From positions 144,029,296-144,093,295 of the forward strand of contig CM041776.1 in NCBI GenBank assembly GCA_023374045.1: 64,000 nucleotides of DNA, given 5' to 3'. A program made the translations under genes and the position numbers. Under the pieces are notes generated by a model. It ran no database searches. It was not told the DNA's origin and worked only from the letters and a program-made list of their open reading frames with translations. Positions within the stretch are counted from its first letter, which is position 1; each line of letters opens with the position of its first letter. The DNA comes from Limonium bicolor. Taxonomy: Eukaryota; Streptophyta; Magnoliopsida; Caryophyllales; Plumbaginaceae. Shown in pieces: positions 9,210-19,695 of the stretch.

Positions 9210-12200
9210 GCTGTGCACTCGGAACGGGAGGTATACTGAGTGTCTGCAATGAGGCAGAAGCCGGCAGGAGCGGCACAATCCTCACCGGTACCTTTCCAGT
9301 TAATGGCGTGGACGCTTCGATCTTGTTCGACTCCGGAGCCTCACATACATTCATTTCGCTATCCTGTGCCAAGAGGCTGGGGTTAGACGGTGATGAGATG
9401 CCAGACTTCCTAGTCACTCTCCCGTCGAAAGAGCGGATCAGGTGTACCCGCTACCACCGAGATGTTGTTGTACGAATCAGAAGTGAAGAATTTCCGATCG
9501 ACTTGATAGAGTTCGACGGACTTGATTTTGATGTGATTGTCGGGATGAACTGGTTGGAGCGGTACAAGGGCAGAATCCTGTGTGCCGAGCATCGTCTGCT
9601 TCTTCGGAGTCCATCTGGGGTTACCATATCTTACCGCCAGAGGCCCAGGGAGCCTTCGACTCACATCAACACCGCCATGGCTATGTATCGTGAATTACGA
9701 CGAGGGAGTGATGTATACCTCTGCTATGTCCAGGACATAGAGAGAGACCCAGAGTTTAGTCCTGATGTGCCGGTAGTGTCAGAGTTTCCTGATGTATTTC
9801 CTAAGGAACTGCCGGGCATGCCGCCAGCACGGGAAGTGGAGTTTGAGATCGATTTGGTTCCGGGCACCGGACCAATTGTGAAGGCGCCCTATCGTATGGC
9901 TCCAGCAGAAATGACAGAGCTCAAGGAGCAGCTGAGAGACTTACTCGACAAGGGGTTTATCCGCCCTAGCGTTTCACCATGGGGAGCGCCAGTCCTCTTC
10001 GTGAAGAAGAAGGACGGTAGCCTCCGCCTGTGTATTGACTATCGAGAGCTGAATGCAGTTACGGTGAAGAACCGTTACCCTTTACCACGCATCGACAATC
10101 TATTTGATCAGTTGAGGGGAGCATCAGTATTCTCCAAGATAGATCTACGATCCGGATACCATCAGATTGCCATCCGTGACAATGATATCGAGAAGACAGC
10201 ATTCAGAACTAGGTATGGGCATTATGAGTTCACAGTTATGCCGTTTGGCTTATCCAATGCACCAGCTAAGTTCATGGACTTAATGAACCGCTTGTTCCAA
10301 GATCAGTTGGACAAGTCAGTGGTAGTCTTCATCGACGATATACTTGTATACTCGAAATCGAGAGGTGAGCATGAAAGCCACCTGAGAAATGTGTTACAAA
10401 CATTGAGGAAGAATCAGTTGTATGCGAAATTTTCAAAGTGTGAATTTTGGTTGAACCAAGTATCCTTTCTTGGTCATGTGATTTCTGAGGCCGGGATCGC
10501 TGTTGATCCAGCAAAGATTGATGCAGTGCGCACCTGGCCTAGGCCGAAGACAGTTACCGATATCAGGAGCTTCCTCGGTCTGGCAGGTTATTATATGAGG
10601 TTTGTAAAGGACTTCTCCAGTGTCTCGAAGCCGATGACTTCCTTGATGAAAAAGGATGTACCATTCGAGTGGACAGTCGACTGTGAGAGTTCTTTTCAGA
10701 GTCTCAAGGATGCTCTGACATCTGCACCGGTCCTGACTTTACCAGACGGTCCAGATGGTTTTGAGGTCTATTGCGACGCATCAGGCAGAGGTATGGGTTG
10801 TGTGTTGATGCAACACGGGAAGGTCGTAGCTTACGCCTCCCGACAGCTGAAGAAGCATGAAGAGAACTACCCTACCCATGACTTAGAATTGGGGGCCATT
10901 TTCTTCGCACTGAAGATATGGCGACATCACTTGTATGGGGTACGTGTGACGATTTATTCTGACCACAAGAGTTTAGAGTACTTGTTCACTCAGAAGGAGT
11001 TGAACATGAGACAAAGAAGGTGGGTTGAATTTCTGAATGACTACGACATTAATCTTCAATATAAGGAGGGTAAGGCAAATGTGGTAGCTGACGCACTGAG
11101 TCACCGAGCACACTCTCTCCATTCGCTAGTCTCTCATTCTAGCTTGGTTGAAGAGGTGCGGAGTGCTCAGATGACGGATCAGTACATGATGGAGATTAGA
11201 CAGAAGCTTGTTGATGGCACATTTGAGGGTCAGAAGTACGACTTCAGACTCCACGATGATGACCTGATTAGGCTTAATGGCCGATTGTGTATACCGAGGA
11301 GTAGCGCTGTGTTGAAGGAGCGCATATTGAGTGAATCCCATTGTTCTACTACTTCGATTCACCCCGGAGCTTCAAAGATGTATAAGGGTATGAAAAGATA
11401 TTTTTGGTGGACTGGAATGAAAAAGGATGTGAATGACTATGTGTTGAGGTGTCTCACTTGTCAGAAGGTCAAGTTTGAGCACCGAAGGCCTGGTGGTATG
11501 GTACAGCCAATGCCAGTGCCTGAGTGGTAGTTCCATGACATTTCTATGGACTTCGTAGTAGGGCTTCCGCCTACAAGGGGAGGTCTGAATATGATTTGGG
11601 TTGTTGTTGACCGACTGACCAAGGTGGCCCGATTCATTCCGATGAAGGACACCTGGAAAGTGGCAAAATTGGCAGAACTCTTCGACAGAGAGATTGTAAG
11701 ACACCATGGGGTACCGAAAAAGATTGTATCTGACAGAGATACCAGATTCTTATCGAGATATTGGAAGTCTACACGAGAAGCATTGGGTACCGAACTGAAA
11801 TTGAGTACAGCGTTTCACCCACAGACAGATGGTCAGAGTGAGCGCACCATCCAGACACTTGAGGATATGTTACGTGCATGTGCACTTGACTTTCAGACCA
11901 GCTGGATTGACAAGTTACATCTGATCGAGTTTAGCTACAACAACAGTTACCATGCTTCGATCAAGATGTCTCCCTTCCAGGCTTTGTACGGTAGACCATG
12001 CCGCACGCCATTATGTTGGGATGAGTCGAGTGAGACGGTCATTATAGGACCAGAGTATCTAGAACAAGTTCAGGCAGAAGTTCGCCAGATCCGGGCTAAC
12101 ATGAAAACAGCTCAGGATAGACAGAAGTCGTACGCAGATGTGCGCAGACGTGACCTGGAGTTCGCCGTGGGCGATCAGGTGTTTTTGAGAGTATCCCCCA

Positions 12201-12604
12201 TGAAGGGAGTGTTTCGTTTTGGCCAGAAAGGCAAGTTGAGTCCGAAATATGTGGGGCCTTATGTTGTGACGGAGCGAATCGGCCCGGTAGCTTACAGACT
12301 TGATTTACCCGCCGAGCTGGGCAAGGTACATGATGTATTTCATGTGTCCCAGTTGAAGAAATATATGTCTCATCCGTCTCATGTACTTCAGCCTGAAAGG
12401 CTAACTTTAGAGCCGACCATGCGATCAGTGGAGACTCCGGTACGCATTCTGGATACTAAGACTCGAGACACTCGCCATAAGTCTGTGAGACTGGTGAAGG
12501 TTCTCTGGTCTAACCAGGACGTTGAGGAGGCCACTTGGGAGCTGGAAGATAAGATGAAGGCGAAGTACCCGTCATTGTTTACTTCTCAGTGTTTGTATGT
12601 ATAG
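9210..12604 (+). pseudogene. Protease-RT-RNase H-integrase-chromodomain polyprotein of element A (one nonsense codon)
   Basis: Pol polyprotein that cleaves, reverse transcribes and integrates the element. Domains in order: aspartic protease ([10 protein letters not shown], active Asp codon 9329); reverse transcriptase with FIDD (Asp codons 10334 and 10337); RNase H ([22 protein letters not shown]); integrase zinc-binding region ([10 protein letters not shown] ... [11 protein letters not shown]); integrase core (Asp codons 11549 and 11732, Glu codon 11840); and a C-terminal chromodomain-like segment (EEATWELEDKMKAKYPSLF). A TAG at 11528-11530 interrupts the frame right after PVPEW, just before the integrase core; homologous sequence resumes immediately in frame. 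All catalytic residues listed are present. The segment before 9308 is in frame and begins at the intron-3 acceptor. Confidence 0.93.
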
Positions 12605-12885
12605 TGTACGGGGCGTACCCCTATTTAAGGGGGGTAGAGCCGTTTCGGTTATGTGTATGACATGTATTTGGATACATTGTCTGTGTTGTGTTGTTATGTT
12701 GTTACCCTGTTATATTACAGACCGCTGAGTCTGAATGATGTTGTGATGTTTTGTTGTTTGGACCGTGTGTCCGATGTAATGTAAAGATGTTGTTAATGTT
12801 GTTATGGAGGTGTTGTTGATATGTGTTCCCGTGTTCTAACATTTAGGATATGTGGAAGTATGAACTTTGGGGACAAAGTACTTTT
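12605..12885 (+). other. 3' untranslated region of element A
   Basis: A T/G-rich stretch between the pol stop and the polypurine tract, with TGTTGTTATGTTGTT-type low-complexity sequence. No ORF or other signal was found. Confidence 0.6.
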
Positions 12886-12896
12886 AAGGGGGTAGA
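12886..12896 (+). other. Polypurine tract of element A
   Basis: AAGGGGGTAGA lies immediately before the TG of the 3' LTR, the position where plus-strand DNA priming occurs. Confidence 0.8.
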
Positions 12897-12897
12897 T

Positions 12898-15800
12898 TGA
12901 AATACCCCAAACCTAATTATGTTGTCTAAACATTTAAATATGGTATATTAAAACTAAAAAGAGTCTTAGAAGCACTAGTAAACAAATCTAAACGATAGGA
13001 AACACAAAATGTGCTTTAAGGTCAATAAAGGCCAAAATGTGCTCTAAGTTTGGGATAAGCTTGGTTAAGACCTAATGAACTTACCAAGACCTTATTTATA
13101 TACTAAGGAATATATTAAACCAATTATCAAAGAAAACCAAGCTTGAAAACAAGTTAAAACACAAAATGTGCTTTAAGGAGTCTTAAAGCACATTTTTGAA
13201 AAATTGTCTTGTAAATGAGTTTTGAATGGCTAAATGTCCATCATTACTCTTTAATTAATATGTGTACTATATAGTATCACATTTGGAAGTCTATATCAAT
13301 GAGAAATCAAAAATTTCACTTCTATGTGCCTTGTTTTTATGAATAGTGACTTTTATAAGCTAGTTTGTAACATATGTTACTATAAGTGAGACAATTGACA
13401 AATGAAGACTAAAATACCCCTAAGTACTATTGGGGGCCGGTTTTATTAAGTGTGGTGACTCACCACTCTCTTGTTAACATGTTAAGTAAATAATATGACT
13501 AACTAAAGTACTATTTACTTTATAACTACAAATATCTTCTAAAAGCAAGTTTATCTTCATTTCTCCCTTCTTCCTTGCATTCCCACGGTTCCAAGCTCTC
13601 TTCAACCTCTCTCTCTTCTCTCTTTCACGGTAATACCACACCACCACCATTAAACTCCATCTTTGATCTCTTGTAACTTCTAGCTCACTTAACCAAATCA
13701 AAAACAAACACCACCATTCTCTTAGTCTCATCAAGCTCTTCATTCCTATCTTCTCAAAGCTTCAAGATCACCATTTCGGTGCCATGGAGTTCCACCATTG
13801 AAGGAGCTTGAGCTTATATTTCTACATATTATTGTTCTCCCTTGCTTCTAGGTAAGGAATCTCAAATAAAAACTTCATTTCCTCCATGTTTTGTTGTTGA
13901 CCGAAAATGCCCATTGAAGGTGCTCTTTATATGGCTTTGTTTTAGCTTCATTCCAACCTTTTAAGGACTAGGTGGAGTCCTCTCTTGATAGATATTCAAA
14001 CTCTCTTCAAAGACCAAGGTAAAACAACTATCTTAATGTTTTTGAAACAATGTAAAAACTAGGGTTTACAATGAGTTTAAGCTTGGAGCTTGTATACTCA
14101 TTACATTGCTTGTATATTTTTTAGTAGTTGACAAGGAATCAAGTACCTAGCCGATTTTAAACAAGAAAGAAGTTGTGTGAAAAGAGGTAAACATGCTAAC
14201 CTAATGTAGTTTAATGCCTTAGGAGAAAGGAGCTTGTAATGCTTGTTAAAATTACCTAAAGAGCAAATGGTAAATGACTTAGTGAAATGTTCTCAAAGAG
14301 ATTAGTAAAAGGACATATGTGTTGTTGTATGTAATTGCAGGTTAAAGGCATATATATTGTGGAAATTCAGTGTTTAAGGGTTATGCCCTTTAAGGGCCTA
14401 AGAGCCATGCATTTTAAGGGCCTAAGTGCCATGCAATTTAAATTATGCACTATATTATGATGTAGTGTAAATTTGGTGAAACTTTGTGTGTGAGAGTGTT
14501 CTTGGTGAATTTAGGTGTTCTTGTGTGCTTGGTGGAGAAAACAATGTGTTTTGGCTTAGTAATGTTCTAGGAGAATCCATGTCAAAATTTAGGTAAGAAG
14601 CAAGAAGTTCTAAGTGTTTATATAAGGCTTGGTGAACTAGAAATGTTGGAAATGCTTAAGTATTTTACAAGAGAAGAAATAATGTCTTAAGGTGTTCTAG
14701 GTAAACAAAGGGACTTAGACATCAACTAGGGTTTAGGTGGTAAGAAATGATGCTTGGGAGATGATGTTAAAATGAGGAGAAAGTATTTTGGGATAGTAGT
14801 TATCATAGGTATGAAACACCACTTAGGAAACTAAGGAGGAAATAACATAAGTGTTAGGAATTTCGGTATGAAATGAGTAAGTGTTTAAGGTGATAGATAA
14901 TGAGTTTCATGGATGTTGTATGTGGATATAAGTGTACCAAATGTTGTTAGAAAACATTAGGAGGCTTTAGGAGAAGTTTGGTGAAGATTTAACAAAGTTT
15001 GGGCAAGTTTTGGTGGCGTCCGACCCAGGGGTCCGACCCAAACTTGGGTCGGACAGCCTCTGTTAGACGTCAGGAAATTGTTCTGGAACGGTCCGACCCA
15101 GAGGACTTGGGTCGGACATGGGTCGGACGGTCATGTTTTGAAAGACGGAAAATGTTCTGGAATGGTCCGACCCAGTCGAGTGAGTTGGACGTGGGTCGGA
15201 CAGTCGTGTTTTTGTAAGGCGGTAAAAGTTCTGTAATGGTCCGACCCAGACGAGTGAGTCGGACATGGGTCGGACATGTATGTTCAAAGGTCGATAAAAT
15301 CTTTGGAATGGTCTGACCCAGAAGGTTGGGTCGGATATGGGTCGGACAAGTTAAGTTTTTCAAACCCGAAAATCACTGGAATGGTCCGACCCAGTTGTGG
15401 GTCGGACGGTGGGTCGGACAGACCAAAACTTATAAAAAAAATAAATAAAGAATGTGACAAATGTAGTTAACCCCCTAGGGTATAATGTAGGTAAGGAAGG
15501 ATTAGTTGGGTGTTAAAACATGTCATACAATCATGTTAAACATTTAGTAAGTTTGAAGTTGAGTAAATAATTAACCGACATTCTTAAACCTGTATAGGAG
15601 TGACCTACGGTGGAAATCAATCGAAGCAAGGACCAAGGTATGGTTTTCTTGCAGTCTGTTGCCTACCGGTTTACACCGGCTTGTGTGTTGTTTGTTTTTC
15701 TGTGTGTTTATGACTTTGTAAGATTAAACCATGTAAAGAGTTTACAGTTGTTAAATATTATTATGTTGTTAAGTATGACTCTCTCTTCCCTTGTGTGTGT

Positions 15801-16784
15801 CTAACAAGACTCGACCTATATTTGTGAATTGTGTATTGAGTTCAATAATGAACTGCTAACAAGTGCTAACGGGGGAAGTGAGGAGTCCGGTCTGTTCCGG
15901 CCACGCGTGTGAGTATGGGAGTCGATGTCATAACCGGTTCGATTCTCTTTGTATGTTATGGTTGTTTTCCAATTTGGTTTCCAACCTTCCCTTTAGCTTA
16001 ACCAAGGCTATTTTACTGACTCACGTCGGGCCACAGGGGCATACTATTTTACTGACTCACGTCGGGCCACAGGGGCATACCCGAGGCACCTTGTGTTAAG
16101 TTATCCGTTCAATCTAACAGGACGGTAACGAGTTATGTAACGAGCTTAGCATGAGCATGGCAACATTCTCTAGGCTCTCTATGGGGACTAACTGTGTTGG
16201 CTCTCTTCCTAAAAGGAATTGTTCTTGTGTGATGTGTGTGATGTTGTGTACAATACCCATGTTATGATATATATGTATGAGATGTGTGTTTAATAATGAA
16301 TGCCATGTCATCATGACAATTAGTTGCGCGCATCCCGGTAGCCGATGGGCTGCGCGTTAACCATACCAGCCAAGGGTTGCTAACCCCCTTGGGGGCTCCA
16401 TATTTCTTTTACTGCAGGATGAGGATCGAAGAAGCGGAATGGCTTTAGGTTCTAGGATGCAGATTTACTTTTGACTACTTTTGGATGTTGGCCCGGGATG
16501 CGTCTGTGCTCCCGTGGCGTTATATATTTTGGTAGTGAACAGTTTACAGTGACAGTATACCGTAACGGATGTAAGTAAACACTCGGTATTATGTTAATGT
16601 ATATGTGGTTATTAGTTCTATGCTCGGGAATCTGATCATCAGACCGATACACTTGTATTTATTCAGCCTTGTTAACCACGTGGGTGGTTGACGGCGTTGT
16701 AGCACCAATCGTTTAGATATTGTTTAGTTGTTTAATTTCCGCTGCGATTTCAAGTAAGGTCATGTGCGTAGTAGGAGTGTTACA
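12898..16784 (+). repeat. 3' LTR of element A
   Basis: Same length as the 5' LTR (3887 bp), TGAAATACCCC to AGTGTTACA. Relative to the 5' LTR it has a tandem duplication of about 37 bases near 16010-16081 (TTTTACTGACTCACGTCGGG and following). That duplication replaces a segment seen at 5735-5775 of the 5' LTR. Confidence 0.93.
15017..15420. repeat. Tandem array of GTCCGAC / GTCGGAC units in 3' LTR of A
   Basis: Counterpart of 4707-5110 with the same six units. By eye about 11 substitutions separate the two arrays in about 404 bp, against about 30 in the remaining 3.5 kb of LTR. Several fall within the GTCCGAC/GTCGGAC motifs themselves. Confidence 0.85.
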
Positions 16785-16789
16785 TCATC
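16785..16789. repeat. Target site duplication TCATC, right copy, element A
   Basis: Exact copy of 2582-2586. After it the F gag frame continues with AAGCGTTGG (Lys-Arg-Trp). Confidence 0.95.
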
Positions 16790-17386
16790 AAGCGTTGGAG
16801 GAGAAAGGTTGCAGCCATGCCTACCAAAATGGACGAGCAAGAGCAAATCCGCATGATAATTGAGAACATGCGAAAACAACACAACCATGAGCTAAAATTT
16901 ATGTACTTTCCGAGTTTGGACATGTTGATGGGACAAGTCGGTATTATAGAGGAAATGATTCATAAGGAAGGGTTGGAGCTTGAGTGCTCAAGAAACTCCG
17001 GCAGTGGCTCCAAATTATCTAAGCCAAGACCAGAAAAGGCTTATCTTCAGACAGTAGCTTGCGCTCAAAGCAGTTTCCTAGAAGTGAATGTGGTTCAACG
17101 ACCTAGAGCTCCGCATCAAAACCTTAGGACGGTACCCTTACCACGTCGAGACTCATCGCAAAGGGAATCCACCAACATTGGCCGAGCACCAAGTCAGGCG
17201 TTTGAAGAGCTTCAGAAGAGAAACCTGCTATAGCCCCTGGCCCGTCGGCCAGGAACCACTCATTTGGGGAGGCATCTTAATCAATTCTGCCACTACCATC
17301 AGTTGCCTGGCCATTATGCTGACAATTGCCGACCATTGAAGCACAAGATTCAAGACCTCCTCGAGCAAGGAGTCCAATTTTTCTAA
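16790..17386 (+). pseudogene. gag of element F, C-terminal part
   Basis: Continues the gag frame broken at 2586: SDFI followed by KRWRRKVAAMPTKMDEQEQ. An in-frame TAG at 17231 follows QKRNLL, and homology continues beyond it to a zinc-knuckle-like segment (FCHYHQLPGHYADNC). The stop is TAA at 17384. The knuckle is atypical for the CX2CX4HX4C form because the second Cys position reads His. No protease, RT or integrase follows, so this copy of F is gag-only. Confidence 0.75.
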
Positions 17387-18873
17387 GTATTCAGATCGTT
17401 TTATTTATGTTTTCTTGCATCTTTAAATTTTCCTAGTAGCTTATTTTCTTAGTTAGTTTTCAGTCACCTCAGATTGTAATCTTTATGTTTCTTTCATGAT
17501 TCATAAATAAAATCATAGTTCCATTTTCACAATTCCTGTACAAACCATTTTTAATTCATCGGATAAAGAAAAAACAAAATTGTTTTTTAAGGAAAAGGAT
17601 CACGGAGTAATCATTCCCCGACTATGGAACTGAACGACTTATCTTTTGTTTCTAAAAGGCTGAACATGCGTTGCCAAACACCACAACCTATCCCAAAGCA
17701 TCCAAAACAACCCACAAAGCGGTTCCAAATCCACATCTTTTAAATTGTTGTCATAAACCCCAAATCAATACTGGGGGCAATCTGAGTTGAAGTTCGTCAT
17801 CTTTCATCTTTCGTTTAAATGTGGAACGAGTTTCGGAGTGAAAATCTCGTGAAAAGTGTCTTGAGTGGAAAAACCATGAGCGGACGAGCGTGTCATTTTA
17901 CACGACTCCGGTGAGACCACATTCAAAGGTGAGGTAAACGGCATAACTCCGACTGAAGGAGATAATTTGTAAATTTACTCTTAGACCTACGAAAAGTAAC
18001 AAAGAACGGATACACAACTATCAGGAATAACGAAGCACCTAGGTACAGCACCACATAGCCAAAAGCTTGTGAACCCTGACATTAAACCCTAGGCACCCCT
18101 GCTGAGCCTTCCATATATCCCTTTTCGATATTATGAACTCCACAAAATAACCCAGCCAATGATGAATGTCCGACCCGGTAACCAAAGGAAGCGAAGAGTA
18201 AAACTCTCAGATAACGTACTCATCAGTCCAAAGAAGCAACGCCGCTGTCAGCATGATGAAGTGATCCGTAAATGGTCCCAGAGCGACACAGGATCCAAAG
18301 AGCTCACTTCAAAAAAGCTCTCGAAGCCCAAAACCGGGAAACACAAGAACCCCGAAGGCAAAGTCAAGAAAGGATAAACCAAAAAGGCAAACCCGAAGTG
18401 CCTCGAAGAAATCCAAATGACAAAAAGAGAAATGGTGTAAAGGACAACTTCAAAAGTCCAGGTCCAGAAGCTCGAAAACAACGTCAACATGAAGCAGCTA
18501 GACGACTTCAAGATAAGGAAGATGAATCTGAGAGAGGACACAAGTTGCAGCTTCAGTCACCCATTCAAGCTCCACATACCTCAAATATCCCTCCATGATC
18601 CCGTTGTCTTTCATCACACCCTATGGCCACGTTATAAGCTTTAAAGACTTTCGACTTGATAGTTGTGTTTCTAATCATGTGAAAGTAACAGATCGAACGC
18701 GTAAATCCACCAAATGTCAAATTCAATGGTCTAGAAGTTGTGACCATGAGCGAGAAACAAGTACAAACACCAAACACGTTGAGTGTAGGTTAGGAAGCAC
18801 CACATCGAAACATAAGCCTTGACCCTGTGAGGACAAGACTCGTTCGCACGTTTAATCAAAGAAAATACTGGGT

Positions 18874-18966
18874 GCAATCGATCGGAACGATCGATTGCCA
18901 TGAACTCTAGCTCAGATTGTCCTGAGGAAAAAATACTGGGGGCAATTGTTGGCTCCAACAATTGCC
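18874..18966. other. Hairpin pair, block 1 of F
   Basis: Hairpin a has 11-bp stems at 18874-18884 and 18888-18898 (GCAATCGATCG, loop GAA). Hairpin b has 12-bp stems at 18941-18952 and 18955-18966 (GGCAATTGTTGG, loop CT). Both follow an ATACTGGG(G/T)GCAAT motif. Equivalent pairs occur in blocks 2 and 3. Confidence 0.75.
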
Positions 18967-19564
18967 ATGTCAACACCAATTGAAACCCAAAGCTTGAGCA
19001 CCACCATCCCACCACAGGCGCACATAAGCCCTTACCACCACACACACACACTCTTAAGCCCGTCATTGGCCTTACCTCCACAAAACATCAGTCCCTTCAT
19101 AACCCTGACCACCATCCAAAATCACTACCCAATCACAGGTTTATCACAAATCCTAAAAACTGGCAAAAGCCTTTAGCACCACAACAAACACCACACACTT
19201 CCACCAACGGCATGTTCATTTTCTAAGAAACAAATTGTAGATACGAAATTTTTAGTCAGGAAATGATCATTTCACTTTCCTTTTTCAGCAGAGTTTTTCT
19301 CTAGCATTGCCATGTTTGGCACATTTTTCAACAGTTCCTTGTTTTGGGCAAGCTTCTAACAAACACTTTAGTTGCATTCTACAACTTTTGCATAACACCT
19401 CAACATTGCCAAAGTTTGACACCTTTTCCTAACAGTTTCCTGTTTTGAACGAGTATCTTTCATATATTGCATACATCTTAACATCATTGCCATAGTTGGC
19501 ATTCCAGTAATCAGTTTTCATCATTTGCACGAGACCATTATCTTCCTAACTCATTTTTAGTTTG

Positions 19565-19695
19565 AGACCCAAAATCAGTGCGAGACCCTACTTTTTCGTC
19601 ATTTAGTACGAGACATCTTCATTCAGTGCGAGACCTAGAATCAGTGCGAGATTCAGCTTTTCTTCATCCATTTAGTACGAGACTTCAGTACGAGA
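19565..19695. repeat. Short GTGCGAGACC-type direct repeats
   Basis: Several imperfect copies of CAGTGCGAGACC or AGTACGAGAC, spaced irregularly. They occupy the place where blocks 2 and 3 carry a different 30-bp repeat (23436-23735, 30150-30445). Confidence 0.6.

Larger units (their letters stand above)
2587..16784 (+). mobile_element. Element A: Tekay/Del-type chromovirus carrying an AlkB ORF
   Basis: A complete LTR retrotransposon of 14198 bp. It has two LTRs of 3887 bp (2587-6473, 12898-16784), a tRNA-iMet primer site, gag, an extra AlkB-like reading frame, protease, reverse transcriptase, RNase H, integrase and a chromodomain-like tail, then a polypurine tract. A perfect 5-bp target duplication (TCATC) flanks it. 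The LTRs differ by about 40 substitutions and a few indels by eye, around 1 percent, so insertion was recent. The coding region nevertheless has two nonsense codons and one frameshift in gag, one frameshift in AlkB and one nonsense codon before the integrase core, so this copy is probably not autonomous. Lineage rests on pol order, chromodomain and LTR length. Confidence 0.92.
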
